A stretch of 64,000 nucleotides of DNA, taken from Cymodocea nodosa (Eukaryota; Streptophyta; Magnoliopsida; Alismatales; Cymodoceaceae). Both the position numbers and the translations under genes were made by a program. How positions within the stretch are numbered: the first letter of the stretch is position 1; the number at the start of each line of letters is the position of its first letter. Shown here one piece after another: positions 21,223 to 33,782 of this stretch. The DNA is taken from NCBI GenBank assembly GCA_036874045.1, contig JAZBRI010000009.1, forward strand, positions 2,852,001 to 2,916,000, read 5' to 3'. The notes beneath the pieces were generated by a model. The model saw nothing but the letters and a program-made list of their open reading frames with translations. It searched no databases and was not told the DNA's origin.

Positions 21223-23861
21223 TATCTGTGGTATAATTTTTCTATCATGCTAGAATTTAATTTTCTCTTTTTCTCTTACAGTCTTTGAATAAGCTTCATT
21301 TCTAAATTCTTCTAATTCAATTAGTTGCATTTTCCTATTTTCTGCAACTTGATTTAAATTAGTGTTCAGAGTTTTTAATGCCCAATAAGCTTTATGTTCT
21401 ATTTCAACAGGTAAATGACAACTTTTTCCATATACTACCTAAAAGGTGACATACCTAAGCTCATTTTATAAGCAGTTCTATAAGCCTAAAGTGCATCTAT
21501 CAATCTATTAGCCCAATCTATTCTAGTAGGATTTACTACTTTTTCCAAGATTAATTTAATTTGTTTGTTTGCACTTTCTACTTGTCCACTTGTTTGCAGA
21601 TGATATGATGTTGTAATTTTGTGGTTTACTCCATATTTCTTCATTAAGGCTTCAAAACTTCTATTACAGAAATGAGTTCTTCTATCACTGATAATAGCTT
21701 TAGGTATTCCAAATCTAGCAAATATATTTGTTCTTATAAATTGTATTACCATTTTGTTATCATTAGTTTTTGTAGGAATAGCTTCTATTCATTTAGATAC
21801 ATAATCCACCCCCAACAATATGTAATTAAATTGATTAGACATAGGAAATGGACCCATAAAATCTATTCCCCACACATCAAAGATTTCAACATCAACAATA
21901 GGATTAAGAGGCATCATATTCCTCTTTGATATTCTTCCTATTTGTTGACATCTTAAACAACTTAAGCAATATTTATGAGCATCTTTGAATAGTGTTGGCC
22001 AATAAAACCCACATTGCAGAATTTTTGCAGCAGTTTTCTCTAAACTAAAATGTCCTCCACAAGCTTGGTCATGACAGAAAGACAATATGCTCGAATATTC
22101 AGTTTCTGGAACACACCTCCTTAAAACTAGATCAGGACATTTCTTAAATAAGTATGAGTCTTCCCAATAGTAATATTTTACTCTTGAGAAAAACAATTTC
22201 TTATCCTGTCTACTCCAATCCTTAGGTGTTAAACCAGTAACTAAGTAATTAACTATGTCTGCATACCAAGGCATTGTGTTGATGGTCATTAATTGTTCAT
22301 TAGGAAAATTATCCTTAATTTCACTATTTGATTTTTCTATTTGTAATCTTGATAAATGATCTGCTACTACATTCTCACATCCTTTTTTATCTTTAATTTC
22401 TAGATCGAATTCTTGCAATAATAATATCCATCGGATCAATCTAGGTTTAGTTTCTTTTTTCTTTATTAGATGTTTTAGAGCTGAACGATCCGTGTATACT
22501 ATTACTTTAGCTCCAATCAGATATGATCTAAACTTTTCTAAAGCAAACAGAATAGCTAATAATTCTTTTTCAATAGTTGTGTAATTAACTTGAGTATCAT
22601 TTAAGGTTTTGCTTGCATAATGAATCATTCTAGGAGATTTTTCTATCTTCTGTCCTAACATTGCTCCTACAGCAAAATCAGAAGCATCGCACATTAATTC
22701 AAATGGATGGTTCCAATCAGGTGCTTGAATTATAGGAGTTGAAATTAAGCTAGTCTTAAGTTTGAAAAATGCTTCCTTGCAATTTTTATCAAAGTTTAAT
22801 GGAATATCTTTTAATAGATTAGTTAAAGGTCTAGCTATCTTGCTAAAGTCTTTAATAAATCTTCTATAAAAACCAGCATGTCTTAGAAATGATCTAATAT
22901 CTCTTACTAATTTAGGTTCTGGTAGATTAGATATTACTTCTATTTTAGCTTTATCTACTTCCAACCCTTTTTTAGAAACAACATGCCTTAAGACTATTCC
23001 TTGTTTAACCATGAAGTGATATTTTTCCCAATTTAAAACTAGATTTTTTTCTACATAGCGTTTTAATATTTGGTCTAAATTGCTTAAACACACTTCATAT
23101 GAATTGCCATATACAGTAAAATCATCCATAAATATTTCTAAAAAATCTTCAATCATTCCAGTAAATATGCCTTGCACACACCTTTGAAAAGTAGTTGGCG
23201 CATTGCATAATCCGAATGACATTCTTTTAAAAGCATAAGTTCCATTAGGACATGTGAAAGTTGTTTTCTCTTGATCCTCTAATGCTACTGGAATTTGATT
23301 ATACCCTGAATACCCGTCTAGGAAACAAAAATATTCTTGCCTTGCTAATCTTTCCAGCATTTGATCTATAAAAGGTAAGGGAAAATGATCTTTCCTAGTT
23401 ACAGCATTCAGCTTTCTATAGTCTATACATACTCTCCAGCCTGATTGAATTCTAGTAGGTATCAAGTCTTGACTTTCATTCCTAATAACTGTTAATCCTG
23501 ATTTCTTGGGAACTACATGGATTGGACTAACCCATGAGCTATCATAAATCGGATAAATTATATCATTATCTAACCATTTAACTATTTCCTTCCTGACTAC
23601 TTCTTTAAGGTTTGGACTTAATCTCCTCACAGGAATTCTAACAGGTTTAGCATTCTCTTCTAAATATATGTGGTGATAGCATAAAGTTGAACTTAACCCT
23701 TTTATATCAGTCATAGTCCATCCTATTGCTTCTTTATAAATTTTTACTACATCTTTTAATTTAGCTATTTGATCCTCTTTTAAATCTGAAGCAATAATGA
23801 TTGGACATGTTTGTTTATCTTCCAGAAATATATAGGTTAATTTAGGAGGTAAATGTTTTAA
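21223..23861 (-). pseudogene. RT / RNase H / integrase of element A
   Basis: Ty3 pol. Main open part 23714-21789 (641 codons), then 21752-21486. [34 protein letters not shown] and the catalytic FMDD (FMDDFTVYG). RNase [32 protein letters not shown]. Integrase: HHCC zinc finger (HDQACGGHF...CLSCLRCQ), core Asp in WGIDFMGP, Asp in IISDRRTHF and Glu in GQVESANKQ. Stops replace Trp at 21789 (KW-IEA) and 21486 (LWA), both G-to-A changes. The integrase C-terminal domain is missing: the frame passes from HDRKIIP straight into the env-position ORF near 21230-21240, indicating a deletion. Confidence 0.88.
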
Positions 23862-25637
23862 TTATAAATGCTGCCCATCAGAAGCTAGAGCTCCTAATTG
23901 AACATCATCATTTTCTAAATTAATTTCTTCTCGATCTCCTTCTATATTTATGCTTTCACTTTCTTCTAAAATTTCAGAATTGATTTGCCTATTTAATTCT
24001 TCTTGAATCACATCATCTAACAAATCTCCTTCATCCTTTAAAAACACTATGGTATGTAAGGACATTTCTAACTCCTCAAACATTTCTAGTTTGAAAATAT
24101 TTAATTGAGTATCCTCATTACCATATGCTAACTTCATTACTCCAGTTTTACAATTTATAATAGCCCCTAATGTTGCTAAAAATGGCCTTCCCAAAATTAA
24201 AGATGTATCACTATTTTTATGCTTAATTTGTTGGGAATCCAAAATTACAATATCAATAGGATATATAAAATTTTTGATTTTAATTAAGACATCCTTTATT
24301 CTTCCTCTAGGGTATCTTATACTTCTATCAGCTAATTGAATAACCGTACTAGTAGGAGTTAAGCCTTCTAATCTTAAGGATGCAAATATATCACTTGGCA
24401 TAACATTTATACCTGCACCTAAGTCTATCAAGGTTCTTTCTAGAATGGTGTTTCCTATGGTGCATAATATAACAGAGATTCCAGGATCAGATAACTTTTT
24501 AGGAATTTGTGGCAGGAATAGGGAACTACTTTGCTCAGCTAAAAAGACCTTTCTAAGAACTTTTCGCTCTCTTTTCTTAGTACACCAATCCTTAAGAAAT
24601 TTAGCACAAGGTGGCATTTTCTGCAATAGATCTAACAAAGGAATGTTAACTTGTACTTTTTCAAAAATTTCTCTAATTTTTTCTTGTTTTTCAGGAATTA
24701 TTTGTTGTAATCTTTCAGGATAGGGTGCTAAAAATTTTGATTTCAAAGACTCTTTTTCTTTTAGTTGATTTGTTTTATCGTTTTTAGCTTCATTCGCAGA
24801 TTCAGATTGTTCTTTAGTGATTTCTAGATTTTCAGCTATTACATTTTCATTATCATTATGATTTTTACTCTTATCCACTTTCATATCATTTTCATTTTGA
24901 GTTCTTGGTGGTATATCAGTTCCAGATCTTAATGTTACACATACATCTTCCAGATTTTCATTACTTTCATGATGTTTTTGTATATCATTTTTGTGATTAT
25001 GATCTTCAATTGTTTTTAGTTTTAAAGTGCATTCTTTAAATTCTCTTGCATTAGTATTTTCTGTTTGCTGTATATTTTGCAAATTATGCAGGTTTATAAC
25101 ATTATAATTTTCATTGTCCTGTTGCATAACTTGTATTTTCATTGCATTTTCGTCTAATGCTTTTAATTTTTTTTCCAAATCATTTAATTTCATTGCATTC
25201 AATTTTTGATCAATTTTCTTTATGATTTTTTCAGTTTCGTAAATTATATCCTGTTTAGGTTTTGAATATGCTTCCTTATAGTTTAATTGGTTGACTTATT
25301 GTTGTTGACACACAAAGTATTCCAGTTTGTCTAGATTTTGCTCTATACTATGCTCTAGTCTGTCATAGTTATCCCAAACTTCAATGTCTCTCATCATATT
25401 ACACATTTTATATTGACCATCAATTGGGTAAACTATAGGATTCTCATACTCGGCTCTATTATATTGAGGATAATTCATTTGTTGTTCATGGTATCTAACC
25501 ATTTGTAAATGTCTCAATTTCAAACAATCAGAAATGTCGTGTCCTTCAGAATTGCAGAATTCACATATGCTATTTATAGGTTTCAGAAATCTTTGAGCAT
25601 AAGCATATGCCATATTCTCAATTAGAGAAGAAAACAC
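23862..25637 (-). pseudogene. Zinc-knuckle plus protease frame of element A
   Basis: 25637-25296 encodes CEFCNSEGHDISDC, a CX2CX4HX4C knuckle, then a Gln/Tyr/Asn-rich segment ending CQQQ. A TAA separates it from 25202-23862, but element B has GAA there, so the two are originally one frame. The second part has a coiled, charged region, VTLRSGTDIPPR, PPCAKFLKDWCTKKR, then the retropepsin active site LIDLGAGINVMPSDIF and LILGRPFLAT. It starts only 86 bp from the LTR, so there is no room for the capsid domain. A TAA at 23864-23862 divides it from RT; B has the same stop, C has GAA. Confidence 0.82.
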
Positions 25638-25697
25638 ACAACTCTGGCTATTAAAACGAAATAGCTCTAACAGTTGCTTATATCAATTCAATTCAAT

Positions 25698-25715
25698 TCC
25701 CCGGCAATGGCGCAA
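25698..25715 (-). promoter_or_regulatory. Primer binding site of element A (tRNA-Asp type)
   Basis: Seven bases inside the 5' LTR on the minus strand. It is an 18-nt match, with two mismatches, to TGGCGCCGTTGCCGGGGA, the complement of the plant tRNA-Asp 3' end as I recall it. A tRNA-Asp primer is typical of the Athila lineage. Element B has only one mismatch. Confidence 0.75.
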
Positions 25716-25722
25716 TAAAACT

Positions 25723-28027
25723 TGTTTGGATTTTCCCAACTCTACACTAGAAAAACTTGGATTTGTTCTTCTGTTTTTACTTAGTTAATTTATCTTTATG
25801 CCTATTCTCTCTTTTAGAAGTAAAAAAACAACCTTTAATACAATTTAGATATTAATTCCAATTTGTACTTTAACTGCAAGTGCACAGTGTCTATTGTATC
25901 AATGTGCAAGTACAGGTCGATCCCACAGGAAATTGCTGATGAACTTGAGAACTGTTTGCTTGTTAAAAATCAAATTTATATATTCAATAAGCTCTCCATT
26001 GAATTATAGTTAACTCAATGGACTAAGTTCGTTGAGTTATGGCTAACTCAACGGACTAACCTCGTGGACTTAAGTTAACTCCACGAGCCTGACTTTTCTT
26101 TTCAATACTATTATTTACAAAGGAATTCAGACAACGATTGGGCGATTCCACAGATTGTAAATAACATCAATTAAGCTCTTTAATGTTAGTTAACATTGGA
26201 TTTATCATTGAGTAATACTAACATTCAGATAATTCAAATAGTAACCACTAAAATCTTTAAGTCTTTTGAATGAACCAATTTTAGTAAATTGTAAAACTAA
26301 AATAAACATAAAACAATTACAACACTAACAAAGATAACATTAATCACGATACAACACAAACAATATAACACTCAAATACAACATACAAACATAGATAAAT
26401 TGTTTTTGGTATTTTTGTTTTAATATGAACATGGAAATGGGCGAAAGGTGAAATGTAAAGTAATCTCACTTGACAGTAAATACTTCCGACACTACTTGCA
26501 ACACGATTACACCACTGAAAATTAAACCACTTACAATTTTGTCTCCTCTCCCTATAGAATCGCGAGTCTAGAATTGCAAGATAATCTCCTCTTCAGCATA
26601 CAGGCATCAACCCGAAGCCAAGGCTAAAAGCTTTACGTTCTCCTGAAATATGTGTCGGCGCTTGGTGAAAATGGCTTCCCTTCCCGTGACGCAATCACTC
26701 CTCGCAGTGGTTGTCAGGCGCTGTGTTTGGCTCGGAATCGACCTGACATCAGGCAAGTATCCTCACAGACCTCCGATGGTTGGTGATTATGGTGGTGATG
26801 ATGATGGTTGGTGTGGTACTTCAGAGAATTGCGACGCTCATCCTCCTCTGCACACACTATCCATCCATCGATCACACACACACCTCTTTTTTTCTTCTTT
26901 TCTTTTATATTTCTTCAGTGGTAACTGCTTCTGCTTGAATGATCGGTTGGATTTCCTTCATTCATATCAACGACGATGCTTTCTTCTCCTGCGCAATACG
27001 TGCAAACATGGTTTTTCCTTCCAACTATCCTGTTTCTGCAACCGCTACAGTGGCATATTAGAAAATAAATAGTCTATGGAGTTATAGATAACTCAATGGA
27101 CTTTCTTCGTTGATTTAACTATAAAACACATGCAATAATGAAATAAGCCGCTAACATAACGCGTTACCTTAGTGTGTATTCATGTAACTCAATGCGTACA
27201 ATTATGCTAACTTAACAAGTTAAACATGTGCATCTCACATGATATACTAAAGCATTTAAATTCAACACGTGCATAAATTTAACTATCCGATGCTCAGGTG
27301 CATTTTGGATACTTATAAACTTAACTATCCGATGCTCAGGTGTATTTCAGATAATTACAAATAACTCACCGATATATAACTTAAGTAAATCTACCAGATC
27401 TCAACACGTGTCAGCAGCAATTTAATCATAAAATAACATTTCGGAGAGTTACAGGTCTAACTATCTGATGCTTAGATGCATTTCGGATAGTTACAGCTAA
27501 CTCACCGAAAATCCACTTAAGTCACTTTCCCAGAACATGACATGTGTCCTCAGCTATTTTATAAATAAAAAGAGATTTCAGAGAGTTATAGGTTTCAGAG
27601 AGTTATAGGGATAACTATCCGATGCTCAGCTGCAATTTCGGATAGTTATAAATAACTCACCGAAAGTTCACTTAAGTCATTCATTATAGTTTCGACACGT
27701 GTACTTCAGGAAATAATAAAATATTCTCTCAAAACATAACTGTTCGGCAATTTAAACATAACTATCCGAATATGTTCGGTATGTTAAACATAACTATCCG
27801 AAATATCAGAAAATTTGGATACTTAAGAATTTCACAGCTTGCAACTTATCGACAGTTCATAAATGTACTAAATTAACATTAATTCCCTCAAATTAAACAA
27901 ATTCTTCAATTAAAGCATATAACAGTGCAACTATAACATAATGGCTTAATTTTTATATGATAAGCTAAATATTATGCAATTAACCATCATTTAAACGTTA
28001 ATAATATGCACTTTTTCATTCTAAACA
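25723..28027 (-). repeat. 5' LTR of element A
   Basis: 2305 bp, minus orientation. Same termini as the other LTRs. It has two 42-bp TAACTATCCGATGC units (27280, 27322) against four in the 3' LTR, and carries the 27130-27270 block that the 3' LTR lacks. CGGATAGTTA/TAACTCACCGAAA palindromes fill 27360-27800. A TATAAAAG box on the minus strand lies near 26913. Immediately to its right is the truncated, opposite-strand LTR D. Confidence 0.87.
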
Positions 28028-28851
28028 CACATGTTTAACTCATTAAGTTAGCATAACTATACGCATTGAGTTACATGAATACACACTAAGGTAACGTGTT
28101 AGGTTAGCAGCTTATTTCTTTATTGCACGTGTTTTATAGTTAAATCAACGAAGTAAGTCCGTTGAGTTATCTGTAACTCCACGGACCATTTATTTTCTAA
28201 TATGCCACTATAGCAGCTACAGAAACAGGACATTCGAAGGAAAACCACGATTGCACGTATCACGCAGGAATTCACTCGTGGAAGGGAGAAGAAATCATCA
28301 TCGTTGATATGAATGAAGGAAATCCAATCGATCATCTAAGAAGAAGCAGTTACCATTAAAGAAATATAAAAGAGAAAGAGAAAAGACGAAGAAGGGGTGG
28401 CCAGTGTGTGCGGAGGACAAACTGAGCTATCTATAGGCAACGTCGGAAGTTCCCTGAAGTACCACACCAACCACCACAACCACAACCATCACCACCATAA
28501 TCACCAACCATCAGAGGTTTGCTAGGATACTTTCCTGATGTCGGGTCAATTCTGAGCCAAACACAGTGCCTGACAACTACTATGAGGAGTGATCGTGTCG
28601 CGGGACGGGAAGCCGTTTTCACTAAGCACCGACTCATATCTTAGGAGAATGTAAAGCTTCTAGCCCTGGTTTCGAGTTGATGCCAGTATGTTGAAGAGGA
28701 GATCATCTTGCAATTCTAGACTTGCGATTCTATAGGGAGAGGAGGCAGAATTGTAAGTGATTAAGTTTTCAGTGGTATAATCGCATCGCATGTAGTGACG
28801 GAAGTTTTTACTATCGATAGAGATTACTTTTACATTTCCCCTTTTGCTCAT
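28028..28851 (+). repeat. LTR D, left fragment (plus orientation)
   Basis: Reverse-complement match to the middle of the Athila-like LTR, starting in the CACATGTTTAACTC region (about 815 bp into a full LTR) and ending at the site where element B inserted. The sequence continues at 42807 on the other side of B. The first 815 bp of D are missing exactly at the junction with element A. Confidence 0.8.
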
Positions 28852-30684
28852 TGTTTGGGTTTTCCCAGCACTACACTAGAAAAACTTGGATTTGTTACTT
28901 CTATTTTTAATTAGTTAATTTATCTTTATGCCTATTCTTTCTTTTAGAAGTAAACAAACAACCTTTAATACAATTTAGATATTAATTCCAATTTGTACTT
29001 TAACAGCAAGTGCACAGTGTCTATTGTATCAGTGTGCAAGTACAGGTCGATCCCACAGGGAATTGCTGACGAATTTAAGAAATGTTTGATTGTGAACAAT
29101 TCAAATTTATATTCAATAAGCACTCCGTTGAGTTACAGTTAACTTAACGGACTAAGTTCATTGAGTTATGGCTAACTCGACGGACTATCCTCGTGGACTT
29201 AAGTTAACTTCACGAGCCTGTCTCTTCTTTATAATACTGCTATTTACAGAGGAATTCGACCAACCATTGGACGATTCCACAGATTGTAAATAACATCAAT
29301 TAAGCTTTTTAATGCTAGTTAACATTGGATTTATCATTAAGCAATACTAACATTCAGATGATTCAAACAGTAACCATTAAAATCTTTAAGTTTTTTGTAC
29401 GAACCAATTTCAGTAAACTGTAAAATTAAAACTAACATAAAACAATCATAAAACTGATACAGATAACATTAATCACGATACAACACAAACAATACAACAT
29501 ACAAACAAAGATAAATTGTTTTTGGTATTTTTGTTTTTGATGAAATGGGCGAAAGGTGAAATGTAAAGTAATCTCACTTGATAGTAAATAATTCCGACAC
29601 TACTTACAATGTGATTACACCATTGAAAATTAAACCACTTACAATTCTGTCTCCTCTCCCTATAGAATCGTGAGTCCAGAATTGCAAGATGATCTCCTCT
29701 TCAGCATACAGGCATCAACCCGAAGCCAAGGCTAAAAGCTTTACGATTTCCTGAAATATGAGTCGGCGCTTGATGAAAATGTCTTCCCTTCTCGCGACGC
29801 GATCACTCCTTACAGTGGTTGTCAGGCACTATGTTTGGCTCGGAATCGACCCGACATCAGGCAAGTATCCTCACAGACCTTCGATGATTGGTGATTATGG
29901 TGGTGATACGATGGTTGGTGTGATACTTCAGAGAATCGCCGATACTGTTTGCAGAAAGCTTAGTGCTCCTCCTCTGTATACACTGGCCGTCCATCGATCA
30001 CACACCCTTCTTCTTTTTTTCTTCTTTTCTTTTATATTTCTTCAGTAGTAACTGCTTCTGCTTGAATGGTCGGTTGGATTTCCTTCCTTTAGATCAACGG
30101 CGATGATTTCTTTCTCCCTACGTGATTGAATTCCTGCATGATACGTGCAAACGTGGTTTTTCCTTCCAACTATCTATTCCTGCAACCGCTATAGTGGCAT
30201 ATTAGAAAATATATAGTCTGTGAAGTTACAGATAACTCAACAGACTTCCTTCGTTGATTTAACTATAAAACATGTGCAAAAATAACAACTTAAGTTTATA
30301 ACGCGTTGCCTTAGTGTATTTTCATGTAACTAAACGCATGCAGTTATACTAACTTAACGAGTAATAACGTAAGTAAATCTACCAGCTCTCAACACGTGTC
30401 AGCAGCAGTTTAAACATAAAATAACATTTCGGAGAGTTACAGGTATAACTATCCGATGCTCAGATGCATTTTCAGATACTTAAGAATTTCACAGCCTGCA
30501 ATTTACCGACAGTTCATAAATGTACTAAATTAACATTAATTCCCCAAAATTAAGCAGATTCTTCAAGTAAAGCATATAACAGTGCAATTATAACATAATG
30601 GCTTAATTCTCATATAATAAGCTAAATATTATGCAATTAACCATCATTTAACCGTTAATAATATGCACTTTTTCATTCTAAATA
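28852..30684 (-). repeat. 3' LTR of element B
   Basis: 1833 bp, from the AAATA variant end next to the PPT to TGTTTGGG at 28852. It is shorter than the LTRs of A mainly because the palindrome field is reduced to one or two units (30425-30480). A TATAAAAG box on the minus strand lies near 30031-30038. It carries the same GA-rich segment as the other copies. Confidence 0.85.
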
Positions 30685-30698
30685 CTTCCCCCATACCT
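30685..30698 (-). promoter_or_regulatory. Polypurine tract of element B
   Basis: AGGTATGGGGGAAG on the minus strand, adjacent to the 3' LTR and identical to that of A. Confidence 0.8.
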
Positions 30699-31988
30699 AA
30701 ATTTTGCTAGTCCCTTAGCAAATTAAGATCTAATTAATTGGTCTTTTAAAAAGTGCTAGAATTAATTCTTCCCCTTTTGTTTTTTTCTTTTGTTTAGCAT
30801 AAGCATATATTCTGTATGTTTCAGTAATCAACCTACAAAGATATTTAGAATATATGTAAATTACATACAAAGTATATCATCTTCATATAGGTGTTAATTA
30901 TATCGTTTGTTCTTCTTTTCATCATCTGTAATCCTAAATTTTCCAATAAGCTTTTCTAGAAGAAATTTCAACAACATATGAATCAAAGTACAATCCAATT
31001 CAATCTGATTAAGACAAGTAGAATAAAGAATTGTATTTCCATTAAACAACTTCGAAAGTCAATTCAAGATTCATATTTCAACAATTCTAGATAACAGAAA
31101 ATATACTCGATTCATAAGATATCTGTATTTCACAAAACACTTGTATCTTTTCAGAACAGTATATGTTTTTTTCTTTTTCTATTTTTTTTTTTGTGTACTT
31201 TAAAAGTTAATTTGACAAGCTTGAATCATACAAGAGCTTTCTAATGTACCCATGTAACGAGATTTCAATCAACAATCCCAGATCTGATCAGGATCTTAGG
31301 TTGCCAGATTTTCAGAGTCCTTTTTCAAGTCAATAATCCTTACATACCTATATGCTCAAGTACAAAAGGCTCATGGTCAAACAAGTCAATAAACTCTCAA
31401 AGTTTTTTTTTTTCTAAAAATAAATGCACACACAAAACAAAGCATTAATCACATACTATATATGCACGTATTTCATTAATACAGATGCAGTAAAACACCA
31501 ATCTCATATAATCCTGCTTCTATCATTTACTAAAGATATAAATTCATAACAATAAGCTCATACTTTATCTGTAGTTTAATAAGATCTACACATAAATCAT
31601 TCTACAAGTTCAATTAGTCAAAGTAAATGTATCTTTCATCATATGTGTTTCATTTAATCTAGAATTCACATCTCAGCTCCTTCAGGACTTCAGATAATTT
31701 TCTGATTAAGCATTAAATATTCCGATTTCATTTTAAAATCATGAAACTGTTAAACTCATGAAATTCAGAAAAATCATAAGATACTATATCTAGATTTACA
31801 TAAATAATAAATTCTATAGCATCTTCTATAGACTTCTAAATATAACATTTAAGCAGTTTATAAAAATTCTACAGTCTCAATTATCGGATAGTTACAGCAA
31901 GTTCATAAAAATTTTCAATTTCCTCAAAACTTTGCAGTACCATTTTAATTCCTTTAATTAACAAACTTACATGGCTGTTACTTTAATT
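30699..31988 (-). other. Non-coding 3' region of element B
   Basis: Collinear with 13793-15110 of A, with small indels. No coding sequence recognised. Confidence 0.55.
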
Positions 31989-32028
31989 ACCTCCCCCCCA
32001 TACCTACATTTTCCATTGTCCTCAATGT
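31989..32028 (-). promoter_or_regulatory. Second PPT-like cassette of element B
   Basis: On the minus strand CATTGAGGACAATGGAAAAT, then GTAGGTATGGGGGGGAGG. It is the same cassette as in A at 15111-15150, so the duplication predates both copies. Confidence 0.6.
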
Positions 32029-32446
32029 AAAAGATTTGACAATAAGTACAGTAATTGTAGCAGGCATGAATAATGTTTTGTTTGATTTAAAATTCAGGAT
32101 AAGTAATTGGTTACATACCTTGTTCCATTTGTATCTCTTTCTGCATATTCCGATTTTTGATTCTGAAAAACATTTCATTCCCAGATAAATACAGAATATA
32201 AAACAAAATAACATTTAACAGATATTAATAAATCAGTGTCTTGTGTGGAACCCAAGCTCCTATGCCTTTGGTGGCTCACAAGCAAGCCAGTTGGTTTCCT
32301 AGAACAGATACCAACAAATTGGATTGATATTTTGTTTTGTTTGTTTTTTTTTATTATAAAATGAACATGAAAACTTCAAAATTCTTTTTTTTTTCTTTCT
32401 AAAAATAAATGCAGAATACACAACATTAAACACACAAAATCACAAC

Positions 32447-33586
32447 TTAAGAATATGATTGAAAAGTAGAAACAAATGAAATAAATGTATCAGTCCAAGC
32501 AAACTTTTTAGGCATAGTTCTTCTTGCTATTAATTCTGTTTTAATGCAGTTCTTGTTCCTTCTTAATTTGTAAACATGCAATTTATTATAAATTCCAAAT
32601 ACGAGTGTATTACCATTAATGATATGTAATGCAGAAAGGGATCCTTTTTGGTTCTAGGGTAATGTAGCAGTTTCTATTTCTACATCTATTTCAATATACT
32701 CCTCTTCCCACTTCCATTCATTCATGTCTTCCATAATCCATATTTGAAATTTCATCAGTTCCTCCCACCATCTTATCAAACATAAAGTAGAATAATCTCC
32801 TTCATTATACCACATTCCTATTTGAATTTCATTAAATTTTTCAGATGGTAGTTTAGCTATTTCACTCGGTACAGGTAAAATTTCTTTATAATCATCATAA
32901 CTGTCTATGCTTACTATGTATAAATCAGATCTATATGCTATTGATATCTCTGTGACTAAATAGATATAACCATCAAGTATGACATGTGTTTGGTTAATTA
33001 ATGATTTCTATCCTAGATATATTATAATGTTTTCATTTCAAGATTTGTTCAGAAAATTATACACACTTAAGCGTAAATCTTCACCCCAATTTCCTGTAGG
33101 TCTCCAATAATATAACTTTTCAGGAATTGTAGAATTTTTATTAGAAAATATTAAAGTTGACCCACAATTTTCAATTGGTGCTTCAAATATATTAAGTCTT
33201 CCTATATTACATTCTTCTCCTGTTATAGGATTTCTTATCAAAATATCAGGTAATGATAAACTTGCATACCTTGGTCTCGTCTTGTATATGATTAATCCTT
33301 CATCTATCCCCATAATATGACTCATTCCTTCTAATGTATTGGGTGGAATTCCAGTAGTTTCTTCCATTGCAAGATATTCATGGGTATTTGAACTACGATT
33401 AAATGACCTCCATATGAATCCATCTCTAATCTTAGTCATTTTTGCAGCTTGTAGTCCCTGAAAATATTTTTCTTCAATATAGTCTTTAATTTTCTTTGAT
33501 ACACAATACAGCCTGCACAGATCTTTAGCTGACAAGTTACTTAGTATTTCCCTTTGTGCATCCAACAGTAATTGCATCAATTCCAT
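32447..33586 (-). pseudogene. Captured F-box-like gene in element B
   Basis: Same length and position as in A. 33586-33038 is open (182 codons: F-box-like LLLDAQREILSNLSAKDLCR, NPITGEECNIG), then the same TGA as in A (33040-33038). The remainder, 33037-32447, has extra stops, including one soon after IIIYLG and one after TATLP. The C-terminus reads through the position of A's TAG (Trp here) to a shared TAA, which indicates the original end. The two F-box copies are close relatives along their whole length. Confidence 0.72.
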
Positions 33587-33782
33587 TTGTCGATTCTGTA
33601 AAATAAAAACAAAAATTTAGCAGAGACAAAAAATTAACATAACTACTGCACACCCTCGTGGAGTTAAGGCATAACTCAACGGACTAAGTTCGTTGAGTTA
33701 AAAATTAACTCTACGATACTATTAACTTAAAATAAAAATAAAAACATATATACATACAGATAGTTGCTTCAGATATGCTGCT

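Larger units (their letters stand above)
11551..28027 (-). mobile_element. Athila-like Ty3 retrotransposon A
   Basis: About 16.5 kb, minus strand. Order 5' to 3': LTR (28027-25723), tRNA-Asp-type primer site, zinc-knuckle/PR frame, RT/RNase H/integrase, env-position ORF, repeat-rich leader, Gag capsid ORF, F-box-like gene, PPT-like cassette, second PPT, LTR (13778-11551). The LTRs start TGTTTAG and end CAAACA. The capsid and RT sequences are of the Athila lineage. The flanks do not form a target duplication (ATGTT on the left, CACAT on the right) and the two LTRs differ by a large indel, so the element may be a recombination product of two insertions. Confidence 0.85.
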
